From the NCBI GenBank assembly GCA_910579275.1, contig CAJTTO010000014.1, forward strand, positions 1-64,000: 64,000 nt of DNA, in the 5' to 3' direction. The notes beneath the pieces are model-generated. The model searched no databases and was not told the DNA's origin. It saw only the letters and a list, made by a program, of their open reading frames with translations. The stretch comes from an uncultured Lachnospiraceae bacterium (GTDB lineage Bacteria; Bacillota; Clostridia; Lachnospirales; Lachnospiraceae). Below, piece after piece: positions 1-9,389 of the stretch. Every line of letters begins with the position of its first letter. Positions within the stretch are counted from its first letter, which is position 1. The position numbers and the translations under genes were made by a program.

Positions 1-6
1 CGTTAT

Positions 7-79
7 GGGATCTTAGCTCAGCTGGGAGAGCATCTGCCTTACAAGCAGAGGGTCACAGGTTCGAGCCCTGTAGGTCCCA
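7..79 (+). tRNA. tRNA-Val (anticodon UAC)
   Basis: A complete cloverleaf can be folded. The acceptor arm is GGGATCT/AGGTCCC with one G-T pair. The D arm is GCTC/GAGC, the anticodon arm TCTGC/GCAGA with loop CTTACAA (anticodon TAC), and the T arm ACAGG/CCTGT with the TTCGAGC loop. The discriminator base is A79. CCA is not encoded, so it must be added enzymatically. A T-run follows directly. Confidence 0.97.
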
Positions 80-89
80 TTTTTTTAGA

Positions 90-120
90 GGGTTAATGAT
101 TTGGGTCATTGCCCTTTTTT
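90..120 (+). terminator. Rho-independent terminator after tRNA-Val
   Basis: GGG..AATGA pairs with TCATT.CCC around a short loop and is followed by six T residues. It separates the tRNA from metY. Confidence 0.75.
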
Positions 121-174
121 GTGCATGCGGATGTTCAAATGAAGGTGTGATTGTTTGGTGCTTTAATGCATCTG

Positions 175-203
175 TTGAATTTTGTATTATCATGTGATAT
201 ACT
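175..203 (+). promoter_or_regulatory. sigma-A promoter of metY
   Basis: TTGAAT (175-180) and TATACT (198-203) are separated by exactly 17 bp. The predicted leader is only about 30 nt, which leaves no room for a SAM riboswitch or T-box. Confidence 0.75.
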
Positions 204-239
204 ACATCATAAAAGTTATTAAATAAAGGAGCTTACAGT

Positions 240-1523
240 ATGAGTAATAATTATTCTATTGAGACAAAGTGCATTCAATCAGGATGGCAACCCCAAAACG
301 GTGAGCCAAGGGTTCTGCCTATTTATCAGTCGACAACATACAAGTATGAGACGTCAGATGAGATGGGAAAATTATTTGACTTGGAAAAGGAAGGGTATTT
401 TTATACGAGACTCCAGAATCCGACAAATGATATGGTAGCGGCGAAAATATGCGAGCTAGAAGGCGGAGTGGCTGCAATGCTTACTTCGTCAGGACAGGCA
501 GCAAATTATTATGCGGTTTTTAATATTTGTGAGGTAGGAGATCATGTAGTGCTTTCATCAACTGTCTATGGCGGAACGTTCAATCTTCTGACCGTTACAA
601 TGAAAAAAATGGGTATTGAGTGTACAATTGTAGATCCTGATGCTGATGAGGAGACTATAAACAAGGCTTTTCAGGAAAATACAAAATGTGTTGTGGCGGA
701 ATCAATTGCAAATCCGGCACTGGTTGTTCTTGACTTCGAGAAGTTTGTTAAAGTAGCACATGCACATGGCGTGCCTTTGATAGTAGACAATACATTCGCG
801 ACACCAATAAACTGCCGACCGTTTGAATACGGGGTTGATATTGTCACACATTCAACCACAAAATACATGGATGGACATGCCATGAGTGTCGGGGGGGCGA
901 TTGTTGACTCTGGTAATTTTGACTGGGCTAGATATGGCAGTAAATTTCATGGACTTACAACTCCGGATGAATCCTATCATGGTGTAACTTATACTGAAAA
1001 ATTTGGAAATAAGGCATATATTACAAAAGCAACCGTGCAGCTGATGCGGGATTTGGGTTCTATTCCGTCCCCGATGAATTCATTTTTACTTAATATTGGT
1101 CTTGAGACGCTCCATCTGAGAGTTCCACGGCACTGTGAAAATGCGTTGAAGGTTGCCGAATGGCTAGAGAACAATGATAAGGTTGCATGGGTTAATTATC
1201 CGGGACTAAAGTCAAATAAGTACTATGAACGCGCAAAGAAGTATATGCCAAATGGTACGTGTGGGGTTATTTCATTTGGACTTAAAGGCGGCAGGGACGT
1301 CAGTGTTGCATTTATGGATAACCTGAAACTTGCGGCAATAGTAACACATGTAGCAGATGCGAGGACTTGCGTGCTTCATCCGGCAAGCCACACACATAGG
1401 CAGATGAATGACGAACAGCTTATAGAGGCAGGTGTTCAGCCAGATTTAATAAGGTTTTCAGTAGGAATTGAGAATGCTGATGATATTATTGCTGACATTG
1501 AACAGGCGCTCACACATATTTGA
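240..1523 (+). CDS. metY: O-acetylhomoserine sulfhydrylase (PLP enzyme)
   Basis: This cytosolic PLP enzyme makes homocysteine from O-acetylhomoserine and sulfide, for methionine synthesis. The 427 residues match the usual length of the Cys/Met-metabolism fold-I family. The PLP lysine is K208 in the motif HSTTKYMDGH, and the cofactor phosphate loop is SSGQAA near residue 83. The ATG start at 240 follows an AAAGGAG ribosome site at about 226. A good sigma-A promoter lies just upstream. The next gene starts 2 bp after the stop and is probably co-transcribed. Cystathionine gamma-synthase is less likely because of the long insertion around residues 230-260 that is typical of MetY. Confidence 0.93.
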   Translation: MSNNYSIETKCIQSGWQPQNGEPRVLPIYQSTTYKYETSDEMGKLFDLEKEGYFYTRLQNPTNDMVAAKICELEGGVAAMLTSSGQAANYYAVFNICEVGDHVVLSSTVYGGTFNLLTVTMKKMGIECTIVDPDADEETINKAFQENTKCVVAESIANPALVVLDFEKFVKVAHAHGVPLIVDNTFATPINCRPFEYGVDIVTHSTTKYMDGHAMSVGGAIVDSGNFDWARYGSKFHGLTTPDESYHGVTYTEKFGNKAYITKATVQLMRDLGSIPSPMNSFLLNIGLETLHLRVPRHCENALKVAEWLENNDKVAWVNYPGLKSNKYYERAKKYMPNGTCGVISFGLKGGRDVSVAFMDNLKLAAIVTHVADARTCVLHPASHTHRQMNDEQLIEAGVQPDLIRFSVGIENADDIIADIEQALTHI

Positions 1524-1525
1524 TT

Positions 1526-2281
1526 ATGAAGAATAAGAATTGGATGTCAGTTTTGTTTCTATTCATTCTGACAGGTATAGCAATTATTGTAAGAGTATAC
1601 TATATTAATAATTTGATGGATGAAGTAAGCATTAATGAGGACATTTATAATGCTGCAAAAGTTCGTTTAGGTGCTAGTGGATTGGCGTCTGTTTTTGCTG
1701 ACGGTTTTCATATGCAGTCCTTGTATATATATACTTTGTATTTGTTCTTTCTAATTTTTGGTAATTTTACCGTTGCGGGAGTATACTTGAATATCCTGTA
1801 TCAGGTTCTTACTGTCCTGCTGGTTTACCTTATTGTAAAAAATGTATCAAACAGGTATATTGGATTTACAGCAGGCGTTATTGTGTCGGTAATTCCGATG
1901 TATGTTGGTAATTTGGCGCAAGTGACAATGCTGAATATGCAGATTTTTATTGCGGCTGTATTATGCACTGTAATTTCTTATATAGTTCGAATTTTTTATA
2001 ATAGGCGTAAAGGCATGAAAGCGACTGAACCGGGGCAGAATATTATGCCTGAAAGCATTGCGGTAGTTCCAGAGCCGGAGGCAAGTGTTGTTTTGGATTC
2101 TTCCATGAAAGAGATTTTGTTAGACGATTTGGAGGACAAAAAGGTTCAATATATAGAAAATCCCTTGCCCGTTCCGAAACGAAGAGAACACAAAGAAATG
2201 GATTTTGCATTTGAACCAACAGGAAATGATGATTATGACTTAAAAGATATGTCAGGAAAAGATTTTTTTGATATTGAATAA
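1526..2281 (+). CDS. Small polytopic membrane protein resembling the N-terminal part of a GT-C glycosyltransferase
   Basis: I do not recognise a named family with certainty. The 251 residues contain about four or five hydrophobic segments: residues 8-25, 65-85, 88-108, 115-135 and 140-160. A soluble acidic tail of about 90 residues follows. The order of segments, with a first extracytoplasmic loop containing DE and NED, resembles the start of ArnT/PMT-type (GT39) enzymes. The remaining helices of those 500-700 residue enzymes are absent. An upstream TTG at 1520 overlaps the metY stop, but the ATG at 1526 is preferred. It is probably co-transcribed with metY. It could be a truncated transferase or an unrelated membrane protein. 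Confidence 0.6.
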   Translation: MKNKNWMSVLFLFILTGIAIIVRVYYINNLMDEVSINEDIYNAAKVRLGASGLASVFADGFHMQSLYIYTLYLFFLIFGNFTVAGVYLNILYQVLTVLLVYLIVKNVSNRYIGFTAGVIVSVIPMYVGNLAQVTMLNMQIFIAAVLCTVISYIVRIFYNRRKGMKATEPGQNIMPESIAVVPEPEASVVLDSSMKEILLDDLEDKKVQYIENPLPVPKRREHKEMDFAFEPTGNDDYDLKDMSGKDFFDIE

Positions 2282-2305
2282 AAGAAGTATACGTTTGTAT
2301 ATACT

Positions 2306-2334
2306 AAAAAGGACTCTGAAAGGAGTTCTTTTTT
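2306..2334 (+). terminator. Rho-independent terminator after the metY unit
   Basis: AAGGACTC pairs with GAGTTCTT (one G-T pair) around a 6-nt loop and is followed by a T-run. The preceding A-tract could also pair with the T-tract. Confidence 0.8.
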
Positions 2335-2445
2335 AATGCACACAGGCGTCCAAACGAAGAATGTCGGTAAACTGGCGGGCGCTTGGTGTGAGTAAAGGAA
2401 AATGAATCTATTTTACTTGATTGTACACGGAAATGGAGGACTATC

Positions 2446-3174
2446 ATGGGAAATCAGAACAATGAAAAAAAAGAAGGCAATGATGAGCTGGAAAGCAAAA
2501 AATATAAGGATGAAAAGATTGAAAAAGAAAGTCAGGTAACGCTCGATGAAAATAACAGCAATCACAAAATTCACCTAATAACGATTGTCGGGGAGATAGA
2601 GGGACATGAGAATGCAGGAAATCAATCTAAAGTGACCAAATACGAACTCTTATTGCCCCAGCTTGCATCTATAGAAGACAGCAGTGAAATTGATGGAGTA
2701 TTACTTCTTTTAAATACAATGGGAGGAGACGTAGAAGCCGGGCTTGCCATTGCGGAAATGGTAGCATCGCTAAGTAAGCCTACGGTATCTTTGGTTCTGG
2801 GGGGAAGCCATAGTATTGGAGTTCCGATAGCTGTAAGTACGGATTATTCATTTATTGTTCCAACCGGAACGATGGTTGTCCATCCGGTCAGGATGAACGG
2901 CATGGTGATAGGTGTTCCCCAGACATTTAATTATTTTAGGGAAGTACAGAACCGTATAACAGGATTTGTGTGCTCACACTGTAGGATTTCCAAGGAAAGG
3001 TATGAGGAACTGATGATGGAGACCGAGGTACTTACCAAGGATGTCGGCAGTGTGCTGGAGGGCGTGGAGGCAGTAAAGGAAGGGATTATCTGTGAAATTG
3101 GCGGTATTTCGCAGGCTGTTGCAAAATTGCATGAATTGATTGTACAGAATAAGAATTCCCGCAGAGCAAAATAA
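2446..3174 (+). CDS. tepA: ClpP-like protease, translocation-enhancing protein TepA
   Basis: This is a ClpP-fold (S14) protein. Residues 1-40 are charged and low-complexity; residues 41-235 are the ClpP-like domain. The nucleophile region is GGSHSIG with S123 as the likely catalytic serine, and the histidine is H146 in VVHPVRMNG. Both motifs match the TepA branch and not housekeeping ClpP. GGAGG sits just before the ATG at 2446. It lies directly upstream of ftsK/spoIIIE, the arrangement seen in Bacillus and many Clostridia. TepA has been linked to protein export and sporulation; the exact substrate is not evident here. Confidence 0.85.
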   Translation: MGNQNNEKKEGNDELESKKYKDEKIEKESQVTLDENNSNHKIHLITIVGEIEGHENAGNQSKVTKYELLLPQLASIEDSSEIDGVLLLLNTMGGDVEAGLAIAEMVASLSKPTVSLVLGGSHSIGVPIAVSTDYSFIVPTGTMVVHPVRMNGMVIGVPQTFNYFREVQNRITGFVCSHCRISKERYEELMMETEVLTKDVGSVLEGVEAVKEGIICEIGGISQAVAKLHELIVQNKNSRRAK

Positions 3175-3208
3175 ATCTATGTATTATTTATTAATTTTAG
3201 AAAAAAAT

Positions 3209-3237
3209 ATGACAAGCTTAAAAAAAAGTGCTATAAT
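3209..3237 (+). promoter_or_regulatory. sigma-A promoter of ftsK
   Basis: ATGACA (3209-3214) and a perfect TATAAT (3232-3237) are spaced by 17 bp. The predicted transcription start lies about 25 bp before the ftsK start codon. Confidence 0.8.
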
Positions 3238-3269
3238 ATCATGTAAAACTCATTTGGGGGGAAGGAATT

Positions 3270-6188
3270 ATGGCATCTGCATCAGGGAATAGTGCATCAA
3301 GGAGCAGAACAAATACAAAAAAGAGTACGTCAGCGAAAGGTACGAAAAGGGCATCTTCAGGTGCAAGAGGGAAAAAAACGCCTGCCAGACCTGTTAGGGA
3401 AAATGTTGATATTGCAGTGAAAAATGAGGTAATGCTGATTATTATATTTGCAGTTGCCATTTTTATTTTTTTATGTGTTGTTGGACTGATACACGGAGCT
3501 GCGGCTACCGGAATCAGTAATGTCATGTTTGGACTGTTTGGACTGCTTGCGTATCTTGTACCCGTAATCGTGTTCCTTGGTTTTGCTTTTGGCATTTCAA
3601 ATAAAGGAAATACTGTCGCGGTGATTAAAATGGTAAGCAGTGTGGTTCTGATAGTTCTATTGGGGGTTTTGGCATATATGTTCGCAAAACAGGAGACCTT
3701 GCTAGACGGAGAGTCAATTGTCAGGGAACTATATCAGACATCCATAGAACATCGAACAGGCGGAGGAGTTCTTTTTGGAAGTATTGCACATGGCATGTAT
3801 AACTTAATGGGATTTGGAGGAACGCTGTTTGTCATAATTGTGCTCGGAATTATCTGTGTTGTATTTATCACCGAAAAAAGCTTTCTGTCAGGAGTGAAAA
3901 AAGGTGGCTCCTACCTTATTGAATCGGCAAGGGAAGACGCAGTGCGAATGAGGGAATACAGGGAGCGCTTAAGGGATGATTATGACGATTATGATGATTA
4001 CGAGGCGTATGAGGAACCAGAGTACGAGGAGGAAATACGTCCAAAACGGTCTGGACGGACAAAGGCACAAAAGGCTGTTGTTCCTGAAAAAAATGTCAAA
4101 AGAATGGATAAAAGAGCCAGAGGAGTTGTGTCAAGTTCTGCGATAACACTCAAGCCAGAAAAGCAGCAGGATATCCATGAGATAGTTTTGATAGACGACG
4201 AAACAGGAATAACTGATGCCGATTCGTTTGAGGATATCAAGGCAAAACCGTATAGCGAAATGCAATACAGTAATGCTTTGGAGGATGTGAAGGAATATGA
4301 TGATGCTTTCACTGACGACATTTCTTTAAATGAAGTAACATACACTAATGATGTATTGGACGATGCTGAGTACGGAGAACCAGTGAATAATGAGGAGACA
4401 TATTTAGAGGTATCTGAGAACGATGGCATAGACGACGAGGCAGCATATGATGATATGGCAGGCATCGACTATTTTAGCGATAATGAAGGCGTTTCTGCCA
4501 AGAGGTCATTTTTGGATGAATTCGATAACAGCTCCGATATTCAGGAATTGTACGACGAGGAAGCCATTAGCAGTATGCCCGAGCCTGTTACGGAAGATAC
4601 TGTTATCCAGAAACCAAAGGCCGAACCAGTAACAAAAAATGACAAAGAAGAAATCCGTCAGGAAGAAATGAATATTCAGGAGCATATTGCCATGACAGAG
4701 GAAGATGTTCCGAAAAAATATGATTTTCCGCCATTGAAGCTTTTGAAAAAAGGTGATGGGAAAAAGGGCGATTCTGCTAATCAATTAAAAGAAACTGCAC
4801 TGCGGCTGCAGCAGACCTTGCAGAATTTTGGCGTCAGGGTAACGATTACAGATATTAGTCAGGGACCTTCTGTCACAAGGTATGAAATGCAGCCGGAACA
4901 GGGCGTTAAAGTAAGCAAGATTGTAGGTCTTACGGATGACATTAAACTGAATCTTGCGGCCACCGACATACGAATAGAAGCGCCGATACCCGGTAAGGCT
5001 GCGGTCGGAATAGAGGTACCCAACAAGGAGAATAGTGCAGTGGCACTTCGGGATTTGCTGGAATCGGATGATTTTCAGAAATTTCCTTCAAATCTTGCCT
5101 TTGCGGTGGGGAAGGACATTGCGGGTCAGGTAGTGGTTACGGATATAGCCAAGATGCCGCATGTCCTGATAGCAGGGGCGACAGGATCGGGGAAATCAGT
5201 TTGTATCAATACGATTATTATGAGTATTCTATATAAGGCAAACCCTGATGATGTAAAACTTATCATGATTGATCCGAAAGTAGTTGAGCTAAGTGTATAC
5301 AATGGTATTCCACACCTGATGATTCCGGTCGTAACAGATCCCAAAAAAGCGTCAGCCGCGTTAAATTGGGGTGTGGCTGAGATGAATGACAGGTACAAAA
5401 AATTTGCAGATTTGAATGTGCGCGATTTGAAAGGATTTAATAAGGCTGCAGAGATGGGAAAATTATCACCCGATGGAGAACCGCTGAAAAAACTTCCGCA
5501 GATAGTGATTATTGTGGATGAGCTTGCGGATTTGATGATGGTTGCGTCGGGAGAGGTTGAGGAAAGTATCTGCCGACTTGCACAGCTGGCGCGTGCCTGC
5601 GGTATTCATCTGGTAATCGCAACACAGCGTCCTTCTGTAGATGTTATCACAGGGCTTATCAAGGCAAATATGCCAAGTCGAATCGCATTCAGCGTATCAA
5701 GCGGAGTCGATTCCAGAACCATCCTTGACATGAACGGGGCGGAGAAACTTTTGGGAAAAGGTGATATGCTGTTTTATCCGCAGGGATTTCCGAAACCTGC
5801 GCGTGTACAAGGCGCATTTGTATCGGACTCAGAAGTGTCTGATGTGGTTGATTTCTTAAAGAACCAGATGCTTGGAAATACATATAGCAAAGACATAGAA
5901 GAAAAGATAAAGACGATGCAGACATCCTCAGGAGCTGCAGGGAGCAGTGCAGGGGGCGGAAATGATGTGGATGCTTATTTTGCCGAGGCTGCAAAGTTTG
6001 TAATAGAGAAAGATAAGGCCTCTATCGGAATGCTTCAGAGAGTGTTCAAGATTGGGTTTAACCGAGCCGCCCGCATTGTAGACCAGTTGGAAGATGCAGG
6101 CGTAGTGGGAGCAGAGGAGGGGACAAAGCCCCGCCGCATTCTCATGAGTATGGAACAATTCCAAAATTATATGGAAGAAAATATGTAA
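3270..6188 (+). CDS. ftsK: DNA translocase FtsK/SpoIIIE
   Basis: This is a membrane-anchored hexameric motor that pumps chromosomal DNA through the division or sporulation septum. The basic N-terminus is followed by about four membrane helices between residues 50 and 210. A long acidic linker, rich in D, E and Y, covers about residues 230-480. The motor domain has Walker A GATGSGKSV near residue 637 and Walker B IIVDELADLMM near residue 750. A C-terminal winged-helix gamma domain covers about residues 905-970 (RVFKIGFNRAARIVDQLE). At 972 residues it is longer than SpoIIIE of Bacillus because of the linker. GGGGGAAGG precedes the ATG at 3270. Confidence 0.95.
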   Translation: MASASGNSASRSRTNTKKSTSAKGTKRASSGARGKKTPARPVRENVDIAVKNEVMLIIIFAVAIFIFLCVVGLIHGAAATGISNVMFGLFGLLAYLVPVIVFLGFAFGISNKGNTVAVIKMVSSVVLIVLLGVLAYMFAKQETLLDGESIVRELYQTSIEHRTGGGVLFGSIAHGMYNLMGFGGTLFVIIVLGIICVVFITEKSFLSGVKKGGSYLIESAREDAVRMREYRERLRDDYDDYDDYEAYEEPEYEEEIRPKRSGRTKAQKAVVPEKNVKRMDKRARGVVSSSAITLKPEKQQDIHEIVLIDDETGITDADSFEDIKAKPYSEMQYSNALEDVKEYDDAFTDDISLNEVTYTNDVLDDAEYGEPVNNEETYLEVSENDGIDDEAAYDDMAGIDYFSDNEGVSAKRSFLDEFDNSSDIQELYDEEAISSMPEPVTEDTVIQKPKAEPVTKNDKEEIRQEEMNIQEHIAMTEEDVPKKYDFPPLKLLKKGDGKKGDSANQLKETALRLQQTLQNFGVRVTITDISQGPSVTRYEMQPEQGVKVSKIVGLTDDIKLNLAATDIRIEAPIPGKAAVGIEVPNKENSAVALRDLLESDDFQKFPSNLAFAVGKDIAGQVVVTDIAKMPHVLIAGATGSGKSVCINTIIMSILYKANPDDVKLIMIDPKVVELSVYNGIPHLMIPVVTDPKKASAALNWGVAEMNDRYKKFADLNVRDLKGFNKAAEMGKLSPDGEPLKKLPQIVIIVDELADLMMVASGEVEESICRLAQLARACGIHLVIATQRPSVDVITGLIKANMPSRIAFSVSSGVDSRTILDMNGAEKLLGKGDMLFYPQGFPKPARVQGAFVSDSEVSDVVDFLKNQMLGNTYSKDIEEKIKTMQTSSGAAGSSAGGGNDVDAYFAEAAKFVIEKDKASIGMLQRVFKIGFNRAARIVDQLEDAGVVGAEEGTKPRRILMSMEQFQNYMEENM

Positions 6189-6212
6189 GTTGTGTTACGG
6201 AAGGAGAAAGGT

Positions 6213-7370
6213 ATGGAAAAAGTTACACAGAATATAATGAATGTCGGGGTCAACGACAGGGAAATTACATTATTTGAGGGACAGTATGTATTAGAGAAAG
6301 GAATGGCTTACAATTCTTATGTCATTTTGGACGAAAAAGTGGCGATAATGGATACGGTAGACCCGAGAGTGACAGAGGAATGGCTCAAAAATCTGGATGA
6401 GGTTTTAGGTACGAGAAAAGCAGACTATTTGATTATTCAGCACATGGAACCGGATCACGGTGGCAGCATTTCACGGATTATAGAGCGGTTTCCTGATATG
6501 CAGCTTGTCGGAAATGCAAAGACTTTCCAGATGTTAAAGCAGTTTTTTGATGTGGATACAGAAGGAAAAGAAGTGGTGGTAAAAGAGGGCGATACGCTTT
6601 CCCTTGGAGCGCACACTTTGCAATTTTTTATGGCACCGATGGTTCACTGGCCTGAGGTTATGGTTACATATGAGCAGAAGGAAAAAGTGCTTTTTAGTGC
6701 TGATGGATTCGGGAAGTTTGGAACGCGTGATGCAGATGAAGACTGGACATGCGAGGCGAGAAGATACTATATTAATATCTGTGGTAAATATGGAGTTCAG
6801 GTGCAGGCTTTACTGAAAAAAGCTGCTTCATTGGACATTCAGACGATTTGTCCGTTACATGGACCTGTCTTGTCTGAAAATCTGGATTTTTATATCGGAA
6901 AGTATGCAGTATGGAGTAGCTATGAGCCGGAGGATGAAGGGATATTGATTGCCTGCGCATCAATTCATGGTCATACTATGAAAGCAGCGGAGAAAATGAA
7001 AGAAATTCTGGAATCGAAAGGTGCAAAAAAAGTTGTTATTACGGATTTGTGCAGAGATGACATCCATGAAGCGGTAGAGGATGCGTTCCGCTACAGCCAT
7101 CTGGTTCTGGCAGCAGCGTCATATGACGCAGGCGTATTTCCTCCTATGGAAAGCTTTCTAATGAAACTCAAGGCAAAAAACTATCAGAAGCGCACAGTTG
7201 GCATTATCGAAAATGGTTCTTGGGGACCGACGGCAGCAAGGAGCATGAAAGCAATATTGGAAGGTGTGAAGGAACTCAATATTGTTGAGCCGATAGTAAC
7301 CATCAAATCTGCCATAAAAGGAACAGATATTCCCAAACTTGAAGAACTGGCAGAAAATCTGTTAAAATAA
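6213..7370 (+). CDS. fprA: Flavodiiron protein (FprA-type A flavoprotein)
   Basis: This is a cytosolic oxygen or nitric-oxide reductase that protects anaerobes. The metallo-beta-lactamase-like domain carries the diiron ligand motif HxExDH (H77, E79, D81, H82). Further His/Asp ligands lie in APMVHWPE, FSADGFG and CPLHGP. A flavodoxin domain starts near residue 242 (GILIACASIHGHT), and there is no rubredoxin tail. The ATG at 6213 is chosen because AAGGAG lies 6 nt upstream; a GTG at 6192 would swallow that site. It begins 24 bp after ftsK and is probably co-transcribed with it. Confidence 0.93.
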   Translation: MEKVTQNIMNVGVNDREITLFEGQYVLEKGMAYNSYVILDEKVAIMDTVDPRVTEEWLKNLDEVLGTRKADYLIIQHMEPDHGGSISRIIERFPDMQLVGNAKTFQMLKQFFDVDTEGKEVVVKEGDTLSLGAHTLQFFMAPMVHWPEVMVTYEQKEKVLFSADGFGKFGTRDADEDWTCEARRYYINICGKYGVQVQALLKKAASLDIQTICPLHGPVLSENLDFYIGKYAVWSSYEPEDEGILIACASIHGHTMKAAEKMKEILESKGAKKVVITDLCRDDIHEAVEDAFRYSHLVLAAASYDAGVFPPMESFLMKLKAKNYQKRTVGIIENGSWGPTAARSMKAILEGVKELNIVEPIVTIKSAIKGTDIPKLEELAENLLK

Positions 7371-7398
7371 GGTTTTGGGCGTGCTAATAAAAAATGAA

Positions 7399-7427
7399 TG
7401 GACAGTATGTACAATAAATGTTATTCT
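7399..7427 (+). promoter_or_regulatory. Candidate promoter of fhs, upstream of an inserted MITE
   Basis: TGGACA (7399-7404) and TATTCT (7422-7427) are separated by 17 bp. If it is used, the MITE at 7444 forms most of the fhs 5' leader. Confidence 0.45.
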
Positions 7428-7443
7428 ATTAAGAAGTAAATTG

Positions 7444-7578
7444 GTAACTGTTCAGCAGGCATACGCGCATTTACTGCGGATGGCGTGAAAAAACGTAGAT
7501 TTAGCTGACAAAAATCCATCACCGAAGGTGATTTTGCATGGATTTTTGTTCGTAACTATGAGGGTACTGAATAGTTAC
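7444..7578 (+). mobile_element. MITE copy A (IS66-type ends, divergent subfamily)
   Basis: This 135-bp element has ends GTAACTGTTCAGC and ACTGAATAGTTAC, which are inverted repeats at 11 of 13 positions. It is flanked by a perfect 8-bp direct repeat, GTAAATTG, at 7436-7443 and 7579-7586. It shares the layout of the other copies (three hairpins), but its middle hairpin CAAAAATCCA/TGGATTTTTG differs from theirs by paired changes. The rest of the 334-bp gap between fprA and fhs holds a GTTAC/GTAAC hairpin remnant at 7606-7631 and the fhs ribosome site. Confidence 0.85.
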
Positions 7579-7704
7579 GTAAATTGTAGTAAACTGTTAC
7601 AAATTGTTACTGGAACGACATAAACCGTAACAAGGAAGCTGCGTGGCAAATTTGTGCCGATGCCCAAATGGATGGGTAATTGGCGGAATGGGGGATTACG
7701 ATAA

Positions 7705-9375
7705 ATGAAATCTGATATAGAAATAGCTCAGGAAGCTGAATTATACCCTGTTACAGAGGTGGCAAAGACGTTGGATATAACGGCAGAAGATCTTGAACTG
7801 TACGGAAAGTACAAGGCAAAAATATCCGATGAATATTTGAAAAAAATAGAGCATCAGGAAAATGGCAAGCTGATTCTTGTCACGGCAATCAACCCGACTC
7901 CGGCAGGAGAAGGAAAGACAACGACCAGCGTTGGTCTTGGGCAGGCGTTGGGAAAACTTGGAAAGAGGGCAGTAATTGCACTTCGTGAGCCGTCACTTGG
8001 CCCCTGTTTTGGTATTAAAGGAGGTGCTGCGGGCGGCGGTATGGCACAGGTAGTTCCCATGGAGGACTTAAACCTTCATTTCACGGGTGACTTTCACGCG
8101 ATAACATCAGCGAACAATCTATGTGCGGCACTTCTGGACAATCATATTCAGCAGGGAAATGAACTTGGCATTGACTCACGGCAGATTGTGTGGAAAAGAT
8201 GTCTTGACATGAATGACAGAGTGCTGCGAAATGTCGTTGTGGGAATGGGCAGTAAAATGGATGGCTTTGTCAGGGAAGATCATTTTGTCATTACTGTGGC
8301 ATCAGAGATAATGGCTGTATTGTGCCTTGCCGAGGACATGGAGGATTTGAAAAAACGTCTTGACAGGATGGTTGTGGCATATAATTATGACGGGGATCCG
8401 GTTACTGCCGGACAGATTCATGCGACAGGAGCCATGGCTGCTTTGTTAAAGGATGCCATAAAGCCCAATCTCATCCAGACGCTGGAACATACGCCTGCGA
8501 TTGTCCATGGCGGTCCGTTTGCCAATATTGCGCATGGCTGCAACAGTGTCCGTGCGACGAAGGCTGCGCTTAAGATGGCGGATTATGTTGTGACAGAAGC
8601 CGGATTTGGTGCGGATCTTGGCGCAGAGAAATTCTTTGACATCAAATGCCGTCAGGCAGGATTGAAACCGGATGCCGTGGTATTGGTGGCAACCATTCGC
8701 GCATTGAAATACAATGGCGGAGTGGCAAAAAACGAATTAAATACAGAGAATCTTGAAGCGCTTGAAAAAGGAATTGTAAATCTGGAAAAACATATTGAAA
8801 ATTTACATAAATACGGAGTGCCTGTCGTTGTGACATTAAATGCATTTGTGTCGGATTCACAGAACGAAATTGCGTTTGTAAAAAAATTCTGTGAGGACAG
8901 GAACTGTGATTTTGCACTTTCACAGGTATGGGAAAAAGGCGGGGAAGGCGGTATTGAGTTAGCCAATGCCGTACTGAATACTTTGGAGACAAAAGAGAGT
9001 CATTTTGCACCGATTTATGACAATGCGCTTCCGATTGCAGAGAAAATCAAGTGTGTTGCCAAAGAAATATATGGCGCTGCGGATGTTGTGTTTGCGCCTG
9101 CTGCCATGAAGCAGATCGAAAAATTGGAGCATCTCGGGTTTGGAAGCCTGCCAGTCTGCATGGCCAAAAATCAGTATTCGCTTTCTGACGATCCGGCGCT
9201 TCTCGGACGGCCGGAAGGATTCACCATGAATATCAGGGAGGTTTATGTTTCGGCAGGCGCGGGTTTTGTGGTCGTGCTTACAGGAGCAATTATGACGATG
9301 CCGGGACTTCCCAAAAATCCGGCAGCTTACAATATTGATGTGACAGATAGCGGAGTGATAACGGGGCTGTTTTAA
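7705..9375 (+). CDS. fhs: Formate-tetrahydrofolate ligase
   Basis: This enzyme makes 10-formyl-tetrahydrofolate from formate, ATP and tetrahydrofolate, in cytosolic one-carbon metabolism. The 556 residues match the usual length. The P-loop-like segment TPAGEGKTT lies near residues 64-72, and the family signature EPSLGPCFGIKGGAAGGG near residues 95-112. The ATG at 7705 follows a GGGGG ribosome site. A MITE sits in the leader. The zinc-ribbon gene downstream starts 14 bp after the stop, which suggests read-through. Another tetrahydrofolate gene, fthC, is encoded elsewhere in the window. Confidence 0.97.
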   Translation: MKSDIEIAQEAELYPVTEVAKTLDITAEDLELYGKYKAKISDEYLKKIEHQENGKLILVTAINPTPAGEGKTTTSVGLGQALGKLGKRAVIALREPSLGPCFGIKGGAAGGGMAQVVPMEDLNLHFTGDFHAITSANNLCAALLDNHIQQGNELGIDSRQIVWKRCLDMNDRVLRNVVVGMGSKMDGFVREDHFVITVASEIMAVLCLAEDMEDLKKRLDRMVVAYNYDGDPVTAGQIHATGAMAALLKDAIKPNLIQTLEHTPAIVHGGPFANIAHGCNSVRATKAALKMADYVVTEAGFGADLGAEKFFDIKCRQAGLKPDAVVLVATIRALKYNGGVAKNELNTENLEALEKGIVNLEKHIENLHKYGVPVVVTLNAFVSDSQNEIAFVKKFCEDRNCDFALSQVWEKGGEGGIELANAVLNTLETKESHFAPIYDNALPIAEKIKCVAKEIYGAADVVFAPAAMKQIEKLEHLGFGSLPVCMAKNQYSLSDDPALLGRPEGFTMNIREVYVSAGAGFVVVLTGAIMTMPGLPKNPAAYNIDVTDSGVITGLF

Positions 9376-9389
9376 GGAGTCTGTAAAGC

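Noticed and set aside
121..239. SAM riboswitch or T-box before metY
   Set aside because: The promoter at 175-203 leaves only about 30 nt of leader and no matching structure.
7444..7704. Tetrahydrofolate riboswitch before fhs
   Set aside because: The structured region is explained by a MITE with target duplication; no riboswitch core was recognised.
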